A stretch of DNA of 64,000 nt from Prochlorococcus marinus str. MIT 9401 (lineage in GTDB: Bacteria; Cyanobacteriota; Cyanobacteriia; PCC-6307; Cyanobiaceae): NCBI RefSeq assembly GCF_000760095.1, contig NZ_JNAR01000016.1, forward strand, positions 1 to 64,000, given 5' to 3'. The notes under the pieces are model-generated. The model worked only from the letters and a program-made list of their open reading frames with translations. It was not told the origin of the DNA and searched no databases. The translations under genes were made by a program, and so were the position numbers. Of this stretch, positions 17,267-25,293 are shown piece after piece; position 1 is the first letter of the stretch; each line of letters starts with the position of its first letter.

Positions 17267-17800
17267 TTATTTCCACATAGGGTCATTTATCTTTCCAATC
17301 ATAAGTGAATTAGGTAAATAAGTATGCAAAGTTTCAACTTTTATAGCCCATTTTTTAGAGTTGCCTTTTAAACTATCACTCTCAATAAGATTTGTTAGAG
17401 AAATTCTTTTTCTAACTTTAAGAAGTCCCAGACAAGTTTCCCAGTCTTCTTTATTTTTATAAATATCTAACCAAAAATCAAAAATATTTTCCAAAATATC
17501 TAATGGAATATCAAATGAAACTCCTAATGAAGGTCTTTCAATTAAATATTTTTTATTTCTTAGTTCATTTACTAAATTATTTATGTTTAAGTTAATAGCG
17601 AAAAGAATATCTTTAGCTGGTTCAGTACCTATTATTTCTTTTCTATGGCAATCTAAAAGGTTTCTATCATCAAGAATATTTGTATCACAATCTTTGACTC
17701 CCACCATCCAAAACCCTTCTCCATTCTTAACTCCACTAGCAAGAAATAGATATTGGGTAGAAGTCTCCAAAATTTTAAATCTTTTCTTTATTTTTAACAT
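17267..17800 (-). CDS. hypothetical protein, 177 aa
   Basis: Soluble, mixed alpha/beta, with a start rich in K (MLKIKKRFKILE) and several Trp. The DPMW ending and the WAIKVETLHTYLP segment are distinctive but not known to me. It lies 74 bp upstream of the salvage operon on the same strand. Confidence 0.6.
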   Translation of the reverse strand: MLKIKKRFKILETSTQYLFLASGVKNGEGFWMVGVKDCDTNILDDRNLLDCHRKEIIGTEPAKDILFAINLNINNLVNELRNKKYLIERPSLGVSFDIPLDILENIFDFWLDIYKNKEDWETCLGLLKVRKRISLTNLIESDSLKGNSKKWAIKVETLHTYLPNSLMIGKINDPMWK

Positions 17801-17890
17801 TTTTTACTAGTTATGAAAATATTATTGCCATAAAATCAATAATTATTTCTCGCAAAAAATATTTATTTGATAAGGTATAGATTTATAATA

Positions 17891-18004
17891 ATGTTCGAAT
17901 TAAATGAGTTATCAGTGATGTTTTTGGACCCTACTGATTTGATAATCAACAATATAAATAGATTGCTTAGTAGAAATAAAATAATTAAGTTTATTTTTTC
18001 TTAG
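17891..18004 (+). CDS. possible small protein, 37 aa
   Basis: ATG at 17891 gives MFELNELSVMFLDPTDLIINNI and a basic end. It overlaps the end of the convergent gene at 17991 by 14 bp. Little can be said; only an intact short frame and coherent amphipathic pattern support it. Confidence 0.3.
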   Translation: MFELNELSVMFLDPTDLIINNINRLLSRNKIIKFIFS

Positions 18005-18218
18005 GAAATAATTTTCCTATTTTCTCTTTTTGCAAAATCTCCTTTTTTGTTCTTATTTTTTTATCTTCTAGTGACTCTTTATTAGTGCTTACAGCATAAA
18101 TGATATAAAAAATCATAGCAGTAAATATTAATCCTAAAAAAAGGATCAATATACCTAATGGTTCATTAGGGCTAAAAATTTTGAGATCTAAAGCTTTATT
18201 TAGGGAAATTATCATCAA
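17991..18218 (-). CDS. one-helix membrane protein, 75 aa
   Basis: One transmembrane helix (about residues 21-44, ILILFLGLIFTAMIFYII), then a K/E-rich cytoplasmic tail of about 30 residues ending PKKK. Probably starts at the ATG at 18218 or 18215. It lies 33 bp downstream of the 18252-18473 gene on the same strand. Family unknown. Confidence 0.65.
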   Translation of the reverse strand: MMIISLNKALDLKIFSPNEPLGILILFLGLIFTAMIFYIIYAVSTNKESLEDKKIRTKKEILQKEKIGKLFPKKK

Positions 18219-18251
18219 TTAAGTAATTCCTTAAAGAACTTTTTTTAAAAT

Positions 18252-18473
18252 CTAGTTGATTTCTTCGTAGCCAAAGAATGTAGTATTATCTGAATTTTTA
18301 TACCCATTAGCTGCTTCCTGTGGATTTTGACTGTCAATTTTTCTTGCCTTAGCATGTATCATGTTAAACGGGAAAATAATAGCTCCTATGAAAAAATGAA
18401 GTAGTAAAAAGTCTGAAGGAAGTCCGTTTGTCCAGTCAGGGAAAAATAGTAATGTCATCAATGATTCGTACAT
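18252..18473 (-). CDS. small membrane protein, 73 aa
   Basis: Hydrophobic N-terminal half (LMTLLFFPDW and LLLHFFIGAIIFPFN, one or two helices) and a polar C-terminus ending FFGYEEIN. Likely a thylakoid or plasma membrane protein; no family recognised. Same strand as 17991. Confidence 0.6.
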   Translation of the reverse strand: MYESLMTLLFFPDWTNGLPSDFLLLHFFIGAIIFPFNMIHAKARKIDSQNPQEAANGYKNSDNTTFFGYEEIN

Positions 18474-18636
18474 ATAAGTAGTCAGATAAACCTCTGACTA
18501 TTATTACTGAACTTATTGCAATACTATTAATTTTTAATAAATTGAAATTTATTTTATGCTCAAAATTAATAGGTTTTAATTGAAAAGTTAACTAAAAAAA
18601 ACTATTATATTATAAATAATTATTGATTTATAACTA

Positions 18637-19038
18637 TTGCTAAAGTTTTTTTTGAGTTTAATTTTTTTTATAATTTATCTATCAAATCCAACAATAGGTT
18701 TGGCATTTGATACTTCAGACCCTAGCGTTAGTTTGCTCCAAAATAGGATCTCTAATAATTTCTCAAGAAAATATTGCAAAGCTATTCAAAATGGTTTTTC
18801 TAAAGATGAAGCAATGAAATCAGCCATAGTAAAAACAGAGAATATTATATCTTTTTCTTATAATCCACAAAAAAAATGGATTGAGAAAGATGACTTAGCA
18901 AATCAAATTTCATTGCAAGTTATAAATGATTGTGGATGGGCCTTTGGATTAATTGGAAATGAGGGAGTTGAATATTTCAAATCTTATTTTCTAGAAATGT
19001 ACAAAAAAATAACACCTGACAAAAATTTTTCAAGATAG
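18637..19038 (+). CDS. secreted hypothetical protein, 133 aa
   Basis: TTG start. A clear signal peptide (FFLSLIFFIIYLSNPTIGLA, cleavage probably after GLA) precedes a soluble mature domain with two Cys (residues 47 and 98) that could form a disulfide. I believe related proteins occur in other cyanobacteria, but no function is known to me. It precedes a one-helix gene by 9 bp. Confidence 0.65.
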   Translation: MLKFFLSLIFFIIYLSNPTIGLAFDTSDPSVSLLQNRISNNFSRKYCKAIQNGFSKDEAMKSAIVKTENIISFSYNPQKKWIEKDDLANQISLQVINDCGWAFGLIGNEGVEYFKSYFLEMYKKITPDKNFSR

Positions 19039-19047
19039 ATAAAACTA

Positions 19048-19239
19048 ATGAATAATATTTCAGATAAATTAGTAATGATCATAATATTAATTACTGTTCT
19101 TTTTGTATTCGCTTTAATTTTTTCAGTCAAATCTCCTGAGAGGAAGGTTATAGATTCGCCAATAATGTGGAAAGATGATTATTCTAATATTTCTATTTCT
19201 AATGCTCTTAAAATAAATCCTGAAGGTAAAATAATATAA
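19048..19239 (+). CDS. one-helix membrane protein, 63 aa
   Basis: N-terminal helix (LVMIIILITVLFVFALIFSV) and a short polar tail. It starts 9 bp after the secreted protein gene, so the two are likely an operon. Function unknown. Confidence 0.55.
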   Translation: MNNISDKLVMIIILITVLFVFALIFSVKSPERKVIDSPIMWKDDYSNISISNALKINPEGKII

Positions 19240-19330
19240 ATTAAATTGAATATTATTGCTAAAAAGAAGAATGTATTGAAAATTTATACAAAGTATTTTT
19301 AATCATTTAATCAACTAATAATTTTATTTC

Positions 19331-19672
19331 TCAATTTAAGTAGTTCAAAAGAACTGATGCTAGTTTTAAATCATCATTAATCCATGCTCGTATTGCCATA
19401 GCCCTTCTGGGATCATAAAAATTTTGCTTTCTGTACCAACTAAGAACTTCCGAATCTGATTTTTTACCATTACACGATAGGCAACATGGTACGCAATTAT
19501 TTGTGCTGCTAATCCCCCCTTTTGACATTGGATGAAGGTGATCTAAGGATTCTGATGGACAACCGCAATAAATGCATTTATGTTTTGTTAAATTATGAAG
19601 TGACTCTCTCCAGTTTTTATTACTTATCTTGGGACATAGCTGATCAAGATAAATAGCATCTTGTCTATGCAT
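19331..19672 (-). CDS. HNH endonuclease family protein
   Basis: 113 aa. The HNH motif with its zinc knuckles is complete: CIYCG (about residues 33-37), the catalytic SLDHLHPMSKGG (42-53), the central N in TNNCVPCCLSCNGKK with a second CxxC. Small stand-alone HNH proteins of this type are common in cyanobacteria; the role is unclear, perhaps DNA repair or mobile-DNA related. No other mobile-element gene is nearby. Confidence 0.9.
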   Translation of the reverse strand: MHRQDAIYLDQLCPKISNKNWRESLHNLTKHKCIYCGCPSESLDHLHPMSKGGISSTNNCVPCCLSCNGKKSDSEVLSWYRKQNFYDPRRAMAIRAWINDDLKLASVLLNYLN

Positions 19673-19777
19673 AGTAGAGTTAATTTATTTTATGATAACA
19701 GTTTTTATTAAAGTATGATTGAAAAAGAAATGATGAGACTTGTATTAGTCATATGCTTATTAGAATATTAAAATTAA

Positions 19778-20590
19778 ATGCTCCACTTATCAGCAATACT
19801 AGCAAAAAGCTTTGATTTATCTTTTTATAAAAATATTTTCATATTTTTTATATCATTTTTCTCTAATACCTTTTCAGCAGTTTCTGGAGGAGGGGCAGGT
19901 TTACTCCAATTGCCAGCTTTGATTTTATTTGGTGTTCCTTATCATCAGGCTTTGGCTAGTCATAAATTAGCAACAGTAGCATTAGGTTTAGGCGGCTCAT
20001 TAAGAAATTACAAATACCTTAAAAATGATATTTATATTGCTTGGCAAATTTTAATTTTTGGATTGCCTGGAGTTGTCTTTGGAGCTTCAATCGTTGAATT
20101 TATATCAGAACAATATTTATATTTATTTTTAGGAATGATTTCTATATTACTAGCATTTTACTCATATTTTAAATCAGATTTAGGGTTGTCATCTGGGAAT
20201 AATAAACTTAATTTAATTCATAAAATTAAATTTATAATTTACATTTTCCTTATAGGTTTTTTGAATGGTTCAATTTCTTCAGGAACTGGATTGCTAGTAA
20301 CAATACTTTTAATAAAAACTTATAAAATTGATTTTCTTCGTGCTATTGGTCTGACATTCTTTACAGTTGGAATTTTTTGGAATTTTACAGGTGCAATATT
20401 TTTGAGCAAAATAGGGTCTGTCCCTCCCAATATATTAGTTTTATTAATATTTGGTTCTTTTACAGGTGGATACTTCGGAGCTTATTTATCAAGATTAAAA
20501 GGTAATGTATTGATTAAAAAAACTTTTACGATAGTATGTCTTTTGGTTGGTACGAGTTTATTGATTAAGGCAATAATGAGTTTTTTATAG
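19778..20590 (+). CDS. TauE/SafE family sulfite/anion exporter-like permease
   Basis: 270 aa, about eight transmembrane helices. The family signature is near the N-terminus: AVSGGGAGLLQLPAL, followed by HQALASHKLATVA; the repeat-half counterpart is NGSISSGTGLLVTI. The family exports or imports sulfur- or carbon-containing anions; the substrate here is unknown. ATG start fits the first helix. Lone gene. Confidence 0.87.
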   Translation: MLHLSAILAKSFDLSFYKNIFIFFISFFSNTFSAVSGGGAGLLQLPALILFGVPYHQALASHKLATVALGLGGSLRNYKYLKNDIYIAWQILIFGLPGVVFGASIVEFISEQYLYLFLGMISILLAFYSYFKSDLGLSSGNNKLNLIHKIKFIIYIFLIGFLNGSISSGTGLLVTILLIKTYKIDFLRAIGLTFFTVGIFWNFTGAIFLSKIGSVPPNILVLLIFGSFTGGYFGAYLSRLKGNVLIKKTFTIVCLLVGTSLLIKAIMSFL

Positions 20591-20591
20591 A

Positions 20592-20672
20592 TTAGTTGAT
20601 TGTTAATATTAACAAGGTTGTTGTCAAAAAAAGACCAAAGACAGCTGTAACAGTTAATAAAGATAAATTCAT
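20592..20672 (-). CDS. possible one-helix membrane peptide, 26 aa
   Basis: ATG at 20672 gives a single 24-residue hydrophobic helix (MNLSLLTVTAVFGLFL, then LLILTIN). Its stop overlaps the end of nothing and follows the TauE stop convergently. Such peptides are typical of photosystem and cytochrome small subunits, but I cannot match it to one. Confidence 0.45.
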   Translation of the reverse strand: MNLSLLTVTAVFGLFLTTTLLILTIN

Positions 20673-20760
20673 TGCTATTTTATTTTTATCTTAAATTTCA
20701 TTGAATTGCTCGTTGGTATTAAATATTACTGTTAGTTTAAACTTTATTTATAGAAGAAGA

Positions 20761-20789
20761 AAAAAAAAAGGCCTCACATTTGTGGGGCC
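20761..20789 (-). terminator. rho-independent terminator of the small RNA
   Basis: On the minus strand, hairpin ggccccaca/tgtgaggcc (one G-U pair) is followed by nine T (20769-20761). It is the strongest intrinsic terminator in the window and is not next to any sizeable minus-strand gene. Confidence 0.8.
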
Positions 20790-20880
20790 GGGTGATGGGG
20801 AACCTTATTTTTAAACCAATTTCTAAAAAATTGCAACCCCCTACTTGTAGCGCACGGGGGCGTCTATTCGCACACTATAG
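20761..20880 (-). ncRNA. probable structured small RNA
   Basis: On the minus strand a GC-rich block (unlike the roughly 30% GC around it) contains, in transcript order, a ccccc/ggggg hairpin (20837-20860) with an inner ctac/gtag stem, an A/T hairpin caattt/aaattg (20817-20833), and a terminator hairpin followed by nine U. The 5' end near 20875-20880 is a guess from a TATAGT-like box at about 20876. It lacks the SRP RNA GGAAGCAGCC loop and any tRNA-like T arm. It might correspond to a known Yfr RNA that I cannot name. Confidence 0.55.
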
Positions 20881-21058
20881 GTAGTGCTTTATTAAAAAAT
20901 AGTATATTTTCGTGTTGCAATCCTAAAATATTTTTTAAGCATTAAATATTATCAGTAAATTACCCGTTTCAAGATTTCATTTGTTTTTGGTAATTAAACT
21001 TGTTTAAAAATTTATGCATTGTATTATTCGTAAGAAGTTTGCTAAATAAAAAGCCTTA

Positions 21059-21286
21059 ATGATTGAATTAACATTATTAACCCTCTTAAACTATGTAGGA
21101 GATAATTTTTGCAAGTATAGAGATTTAGGTCATGATAATTATAAATCTTTACTTCTTTCCTACAGTGATGCAAGCTATAAATTTGGACCATTAGAGGTTA
21201 AAGAAGTTATTGAGAAGTCAGAACAATTTAAAGTTACCGCTGTTGCTATTGCTGCAATTAAATGTCCTCAGCATATAGTTAAATAA
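21059..21286 (+). CDS. hypothetical protein, 75 aa
   Basis: Helical, soluble (IELTLLTLLNYVGDNFCKYR). Its TAA overlaps the next ATG (TAATG at 21284-21288), so the pair is translationally coupled. No family recognised. Confidence 0.55.
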   Translation: MIELTLLTLLNYVGDNFCKYRDLGHDNYKSLLLSYSDASYKFGPLEVKEVIEKSEQFKVTAVAIAAIKCPQHIVK

Positions 21287-21549
21287 TGAAACTTGAATTA
21301 AAAACTGATAATGGTTCTTTAAACTCATTCTCACGTTTTTTTAAAGCTATTTCTATTCTCGCTCTAATAATAATCTTTTGTGATGTTGCAATCAAATTAG
21401 GAATTATTTCAAGGCATTATCAAATTCTTTACAACTGTAGAGTTTTATCTGTAACTAAATCTAAATCTAACCAAAAGAAATTATCTAAGATTATCAATAT
21501 AAAAAGTAAGCAAAGAATTTCGGAATTTTGTAGGGTAGTCGTTAAATAA
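21286..21549 (+). CDS. membrane-anchored hypothetical protein, 87 aa
   Basis: One transmembrane helix (about residues 22-42) and a basic C-terminal region with two Cys (YNCRV and EFCRV). It starts on the stop of the preceding gene. It ends 3 bp before the convergent ABC permease. Family unknown. Confidence 0.55.
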   Translation: MKLELKTDNGSLNSFSRFFKAISILALIIIFCDVAIKLGIISRHYQILYNCRVLSVTKSKSNQKKLSKIINIKSKQRISEFCRVVVK

Positions 21550-21552
21550 TTT

Positions 21553-22347
21553 TTAGCTGGAAGCTGATGAATAGAATTTTAATGCAAATAACCAAAATTT
21601 TCTAGAAGTAAAAAGAAACACCATAGCAACTAAAAATTCAAGTAATATTTTCCATGAATGAGAGAGACCTAGGAAGATTTCAGAAGGTATTGTAGTTATA
21701 AATGCAATAGGAATAAACACACTAAAAAATATTCTTAGGGAAAATGAAAAAGAATTCAAAGGAAATCTTCCAATATAGAGGAAAGATCTTAATACTTCTG
21801 TGGCATTCCATGTCTTAACAAACCAAATGGTAGTTGTAGAAATAAAAAACCATAAGCTGTATAAAATACAAATTGAGCAGATTATTGTGATTGAAGATAA
21901 AGTTATAAAACTCAAATTCACATTAATTTGATTTATTTTTATGCAGTATGACAATAAGCAAAATCCAAGCATTATTTCTAATAACCCAGATGGGGTTATT
22001 TTTTTTAAAGAAATAAAAAATTGACTATCAATAGGTTTTAAAAGAACAAAATCCAAAGTACCTTCTCTTATGTGTTTAACTATTTCTGTAAGATTTGGAT
22101 TGAACCATGTATTAGTTATTCCATTTAGAATAGTATAAATTCCTTGAATTATTAGTGCCTGTTTAAATTCCCAGCCTCCAATATTTTCATTGTTTTGAAA
22201 GAAAATAGATAATAAAAAAATACTACCTATTAAACTAAAAATTGCAGTAATTAAATCAATTAATAAATTTGTCTTGTATTCCAATTCAGAAGCAAATGAA
22301 GTATGTAAAAATTTTTTATAAACTTTAAGATATTTTCTTAGATTCAT
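21553..22347 (-). CDS. ABC-2 type transporter permease (second)
   Basis: 264 aa, about six transmembrane helices. It matches the ABC-2/DUF990-type permease subunits that work with a NatA-like ATPase; note VKHIREGTLDFVLLKP, the coupling helix seen in this family. It overlaps the upstream permease gene by 4 bp (22344-22347). With 22344 and 23128 it forms a three-gene exporter; substrate unknown (perhaps a lipid, polysaccharide or peptide). Confidence 0.85.
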   Translation of the reverse strand: MNLRKYLKVYKKFLHTSFASELEYKTNLLIDLITAIFSLIGSIFLLSIFFQNNENIGGWEFKQALIIQGIYTILNGITNTWFNPNLTEIVKHIREGTLDFVLLKPIDSQFFISLKKITPSGLLEIMLGFCLLSYCIKINQINVNLSFITLSSITIICSICILYSLWFFISTTTIWFVKTWNATEVLRSFLYIGRFPLNSFSFSLRIFFSVFIPIAFITTIPSEIFLGLSHSWKILLEFLVAMVFLFTSRKFWLFALKFYSSASS

Positions 22348-23138
22348 GACCCCATAGCAGTATATTTTTTCGTTCCTTCAGACCAGATTTTTTTAAATAA
22401 TGGGAAAAGTAAAAAAATCCATAGAATTTGCATACTTAAGCCTCCACTAATATTTGTTTCATTACCTGATAGTAAGTTCGCTGGGAAATCAATTAGGTAT
22501 GGAAAAGGAGTTAAATAAATCCAAGATTTAACATATTCTGGAAATGAAACTACCGGAGCTAAAAGACCAGAGAGAAATAAAGTTGGAATAAATAACAATC
22601 TTTCTATAGATGATGCTTTCTCAGTCCAAAAACATAGACATGCAACAATTGATTGAATTAAAAATTGTATTAGGAAAGATAAGAAAGTCGATATTATCGA
22701 GAAGAATAAAATACCCAAATTTGGAATCCATATACTTTCTGGATTTAATATAAAAAAGAAAAATGCGATTATTAGTGCGAAGGGAAATCTTGTTATTTGT
22801 TCAGCCAGATGTTGTGCAAAATATCTGAAAAATGGATTTATAGGTTGGATTAAATACGGAGATACTTTCCCCAAAAGAGAATCCTCTTCAAAGCTAAATA
22901 CAACCCAAACTACAGAAAACTGTCTAACAAAAAAAGCACATAAAAAATACCTTGAAAGTAAAACATCACTTATGTTTATGGATTCATTTAAATTATTATT
23001 TGTCCAAATGTTTAACATGAAGAAAGGAATAATCCCTGATATCGCCCATAATGCAATTTCTACTCTATATTCCAACATGTTTGAATATTGGACTTTTAAT
23101 AAGGTGAATAATTTACGGTTAATCAAATTAGATATCAT
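22344..23138 (-). CDS. ABC-2 type transporter permease (first)
   Basis: 264 aa, about six transmembrane helices, with the partner coupling segment LGKVSPYLIQPINPFFRYF. It overlaps the ATPase gene by 11 bp (23128-23138) and the next permease by 4 bp, consistent with an obligate heterodimer made from one mRNA. Similar in size to its partner, suggesting duplication of one ancestor. Confidence 0.85.
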   Translation of the reverse strand: MISNLINRKLFTLLKVQYSNMLEYRVEIALWAISGIIPFFMLNIWTNNNLNESINISDVLLSRYFLCAFFVRQFSVVWVVFSFEEDSLLGKVSPYLIQPINPFFRYFAQHLAEQITRFPFALIIAFFFFILNPESIWIPNLGILFFSIISTFLSFLIQFLIQSIVACLCFWTEKASSIERLLFIPTLFLSGLLAPVVSFPEYVKSWIYLTPFPYLIDFPANLLSGNETNISGGLSMQILWIFLLFPLFKKIWSEGTKKYTAMGS

Positions 23139-24123
23139 AATCTTTTTTTATTAATACTCTCCCAATAATTTCATCTATAGGTGGTTCATTTATAAAAAGG
23201 TCTTCAATATCAAAATTATTTAGGATTGTTTTTAGTGAAGAGGTAATAGATTTATTTTCAACTTTTATAGTGATTTCATTCTTTATTTTATTTTTGACAG
23301 TAAAACCTGAATTTTCTAATTTAATTGCATCCTCTTCTGAGCGACAAACTATTAATATCTCTTTGACAGGGGATAGTTTTTTTAATAATAGTTCAAGTTT
23401 CCCATCATATGATATTGCCCCTTCATGAACACATATAACTCTTTTGCATAGCGATGTAATATCTTTCATATAATGACTAGTTAGGCATATGGTTGCATTA
23501 GTTTCCTTATTATATTTTTGAAGGAATTTTCTTAAATTTCTTTGTGCATTAATATCCAATCCAAGAGTAGGCTCGTCTAAAAATAGAATATTTGGTTCAT
23601 GTATCAAAGCTGCTAGTAATTCTGACTTCATACGCTGACCTAATGAAAGTTTCCTAACAGGTATGAATAGCTCTTCATCAATTTCAAGCATTTCTGAAAG
23701 TTTCTTTATTCTCTTTTTAGCTTCGAACTTATCCAAGTCATAAATTGATGCATTTAAATAAAATGATTCAATTGGCGGAAGATCCCAAATTAGTTGTTGT
23801 TTTTGTCCCATTATTAAGGTGATATTCTTTAAGAAGTTTTCTTTTCTTCTAAAAGGTAAGTCGCCTGAAACCAGAATCGAACCTTCACTTGGATAAATTA
23901 AGCCACAAAGCATTTTTAAAATTGTTGTTTTCCCGGCTCCATTAGCACCTAGAAAACCTACTATTTCTCCTTCTTTAATTTCAAAACTTATATTTTTTAT
24001 AACTTTTATACTCTTTGTTTGTCTCCTAATAAAATGTTTGATTGTTCCTTTTAATCCTGATTCTTTTGAAGAGATATCAAATGATTTAGATAAATTCCTT
24101 ACATCTATAATGTTATGTGCCAT
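23128..24123 (-). CDS. ABC transporter ATP-binding protein
   Basis: 331 aa. Walker A GANGAGKTT (about residues 57-65), the Q-loop IMGQKQQLIWDLPP, the signature LSLGQRMKSE and Walker B ILFLDEPTLGLD are all present, followed by a switch His in LTSHYM. The C-terminal 90 residues are the accessory domain seen in drug/lipid-type ABC-2 exporters. It drives the two downstream permeases. Confidence 0.92.
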   Translation of the reverse strand: MAHNIIDVRNLSKSFDISSKESGLKGTIKHFIRRQTKSIKVIKNISFEIKEGEIVGFLGANGAGKTTILKMLCGLIYPSEGSILVSGDLPFRRKENFLKNITLIMGQKQQLIWDLPPIESFYLNASIYDLDKFEAKKRIKKLSEMLEIDEELFIPVRKLSLGQRMKSELLAALIHEPNILFLDEPTLGLDINAQRNLRKFLQKYNKETNATICLTSHYMKDITSLCKRVICVHEGAISYDGKLELLLKKLSPVKEILIVCRSEEDAIKLENSGFTVKNKIKNEITIKVENKSITSSLKTILNNFDIEDLFINEPPIDEIIGRVLIKKDYDI

Positions 24124-24194
24124 TTTATTTTTAATTTCTGAAACTATAAAATTTAAGTAATTTTATTTTTTATTTTAGAAAAATTTTTAACGAA

Positions 24195-24584
24195 TTAAAA
24201 AATATCTTTAAACGATACAATCAGCCACAGAAAAAAGTTTATAGGATTAATTAACTCGCTTACCTTATTTTTATTTTCATATTTTAATCCTCTAAAAATA
24301 TCAAATATAAAATTGCTATTCTTTTTTTTATCAATAATTTTTTTAATTACATCACCATTTTTGTCGAGAAGGTCAATTTCATTTTCAAAAAACCAATGTT
24401 CTTTCCCAGTAGATAATTGCAATATAACTCCAATGCCTTTCCCGTCAGTTATTCTGAAATCACTAATCCTAGCCACTGAAGAAATATTTATAGAATCAAC
24501 AATTTCTTTAGAAAGCCTATCCTTTGAAAGTTCTAAATTTATTTGAACAAAATCACCAATTTTGGCCTTGTCTAAAATTGACAT
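24195..24584 (-). CDS. DUF2862 family protein with hydrophobic C-terminus
   Basis: 129 aa. The N-terminal 75 residues match DUF2862, a small beta-barrel family of cyanobacteria: AKIGDFVQIN, then ITDGKGIGVILQ and HWFFENEID. The remaining 50 residues end in a short hydrophobic stretch (FFLWLIVSF). It lies upstream of the ABC operon on the same strand, 71 bp away. Role unknown. Confidence 0.75.
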   Translation of the reverse strand: MSILDKAKIGDFVQINLELSKDRLSKEIVDSINISSVARISDFRITDGKGIGVILQLSTGKEHWFFENEIDLLDKNGDVIKKIIDKKKNSNFIFDIFRGLKYENKNKVSELINPINFFLWLIVSFKDIF

Positions 24585-24654
24585 TTTTAGGTTATTATAC
24601 CTATGCTTATTAAAAATATGTGGTTAATAATAAATAATTGATCTATTTTTATAA

Positions 24655-24801
24655 TTAAGATTTTTTAAATACAACTTCAAGGATTCTTTTTATTGAGATT
24701 GTTAATATTCTCAAGAAGACAAAAAACAAACCTAACCATCCTAAAATGACAGCTATTGATAGCAAGCTTGAACCTAGATCACCCTGTATAAAATTTTGCA
24801 T
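24655..24801 (-). CDS. one-helix membrane protein, 48 aa
   Basis: ATG at 24801: MQNFIQGDLGSSLL, then one helix (about residues 12-33), then a basic tail with IKRILEVVFKKS. The stop lies 70 bp before the DUF2862 start. Complete small frame in an otherwise empty gap; function unknown. Confidence 0.55.
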   Translation of the reverse strand: MQNFIQGDLGSSLLSIAVILGWLGLFFVFLRILTISIKRILEVVFKKS

Positions 24802-24959
24802 GAATTTCTATACTAATAGACTTAACTATATATTAATAATTTAGTTAAACTGCAGGAAAGAGAAAAACATTTAGAAGTTTTTGAATTTATTTTTATGAAA
24901 CTTTTTTTATAAAAATAATATATGAGGTAACATTTTAAAAAGATACTTAATTAAATAGT

Positions 24960-25058
24960 TTGGAGTTTTCTTTGATCTCTTACATTGGAATGTTACTTAT
25001 CATTATTGGTCTAATAGTGAGATTTGATTTTAAATTTTCCATGCAAAAGGATCTCTAA
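24960..25058 (+). CDS. possible small membrane peptide, 32 aa
   Basis: TTG start gives MEFSLISYIGMLLIIIG, one hydrophobic helix, then RFDFKFSMQKDL. It lies between divergent units with nothing else in the gap. ATG at 24990 would leave only the helix. Low confidence. Confidence 0.35.
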   Translation: MEFSLISYIGMLLIIIGLIVRFDFKFSMQKDL

Positions 25059-25142
25059 TAATTTTTATCAGATCTTTAGAATAATCTAGAATTATGATGA
25101 CTCTTAATATCTATATTTGATAATGAAACTATTTGCAAATAC

Positions 25143-25168
25143 AAAAAAAGCAGCATAAAGCTGCTTTT
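25143..25168 (-). terminator. rho-independent terminator after tRNA-fMet
   Basis: Perfect hairpin aaaagcagc/gctgctttt (25146-25154 with 25160-25168) extended by further T on the minus strand; it lies 3 bp past the tRNA end. Confidence 0.8.
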
Positions 25169-25171
25169 GAA

Positions 25172-25248
<77 letters not shown>

Positions 25249-25293
25249 TCATATACATAGCATACATCTGAAAGTGTTATTTTTTTTATTTTT

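Noticed and set aside
19331-19672. Mobile element or homing endonuclease locus
   Set aside because: Only a single small HNH gene; no terminal repeats, intron signs, integrase or transposase nearby.
20761-20880. tmRNA, SRP RNA or 6S RNA as the small RNA identity
   Set aside because: None of the signature loops (GGAAGCAGCC, tRNA-like T arm, tag peptide) is seen; 6S could not be tested by eye.
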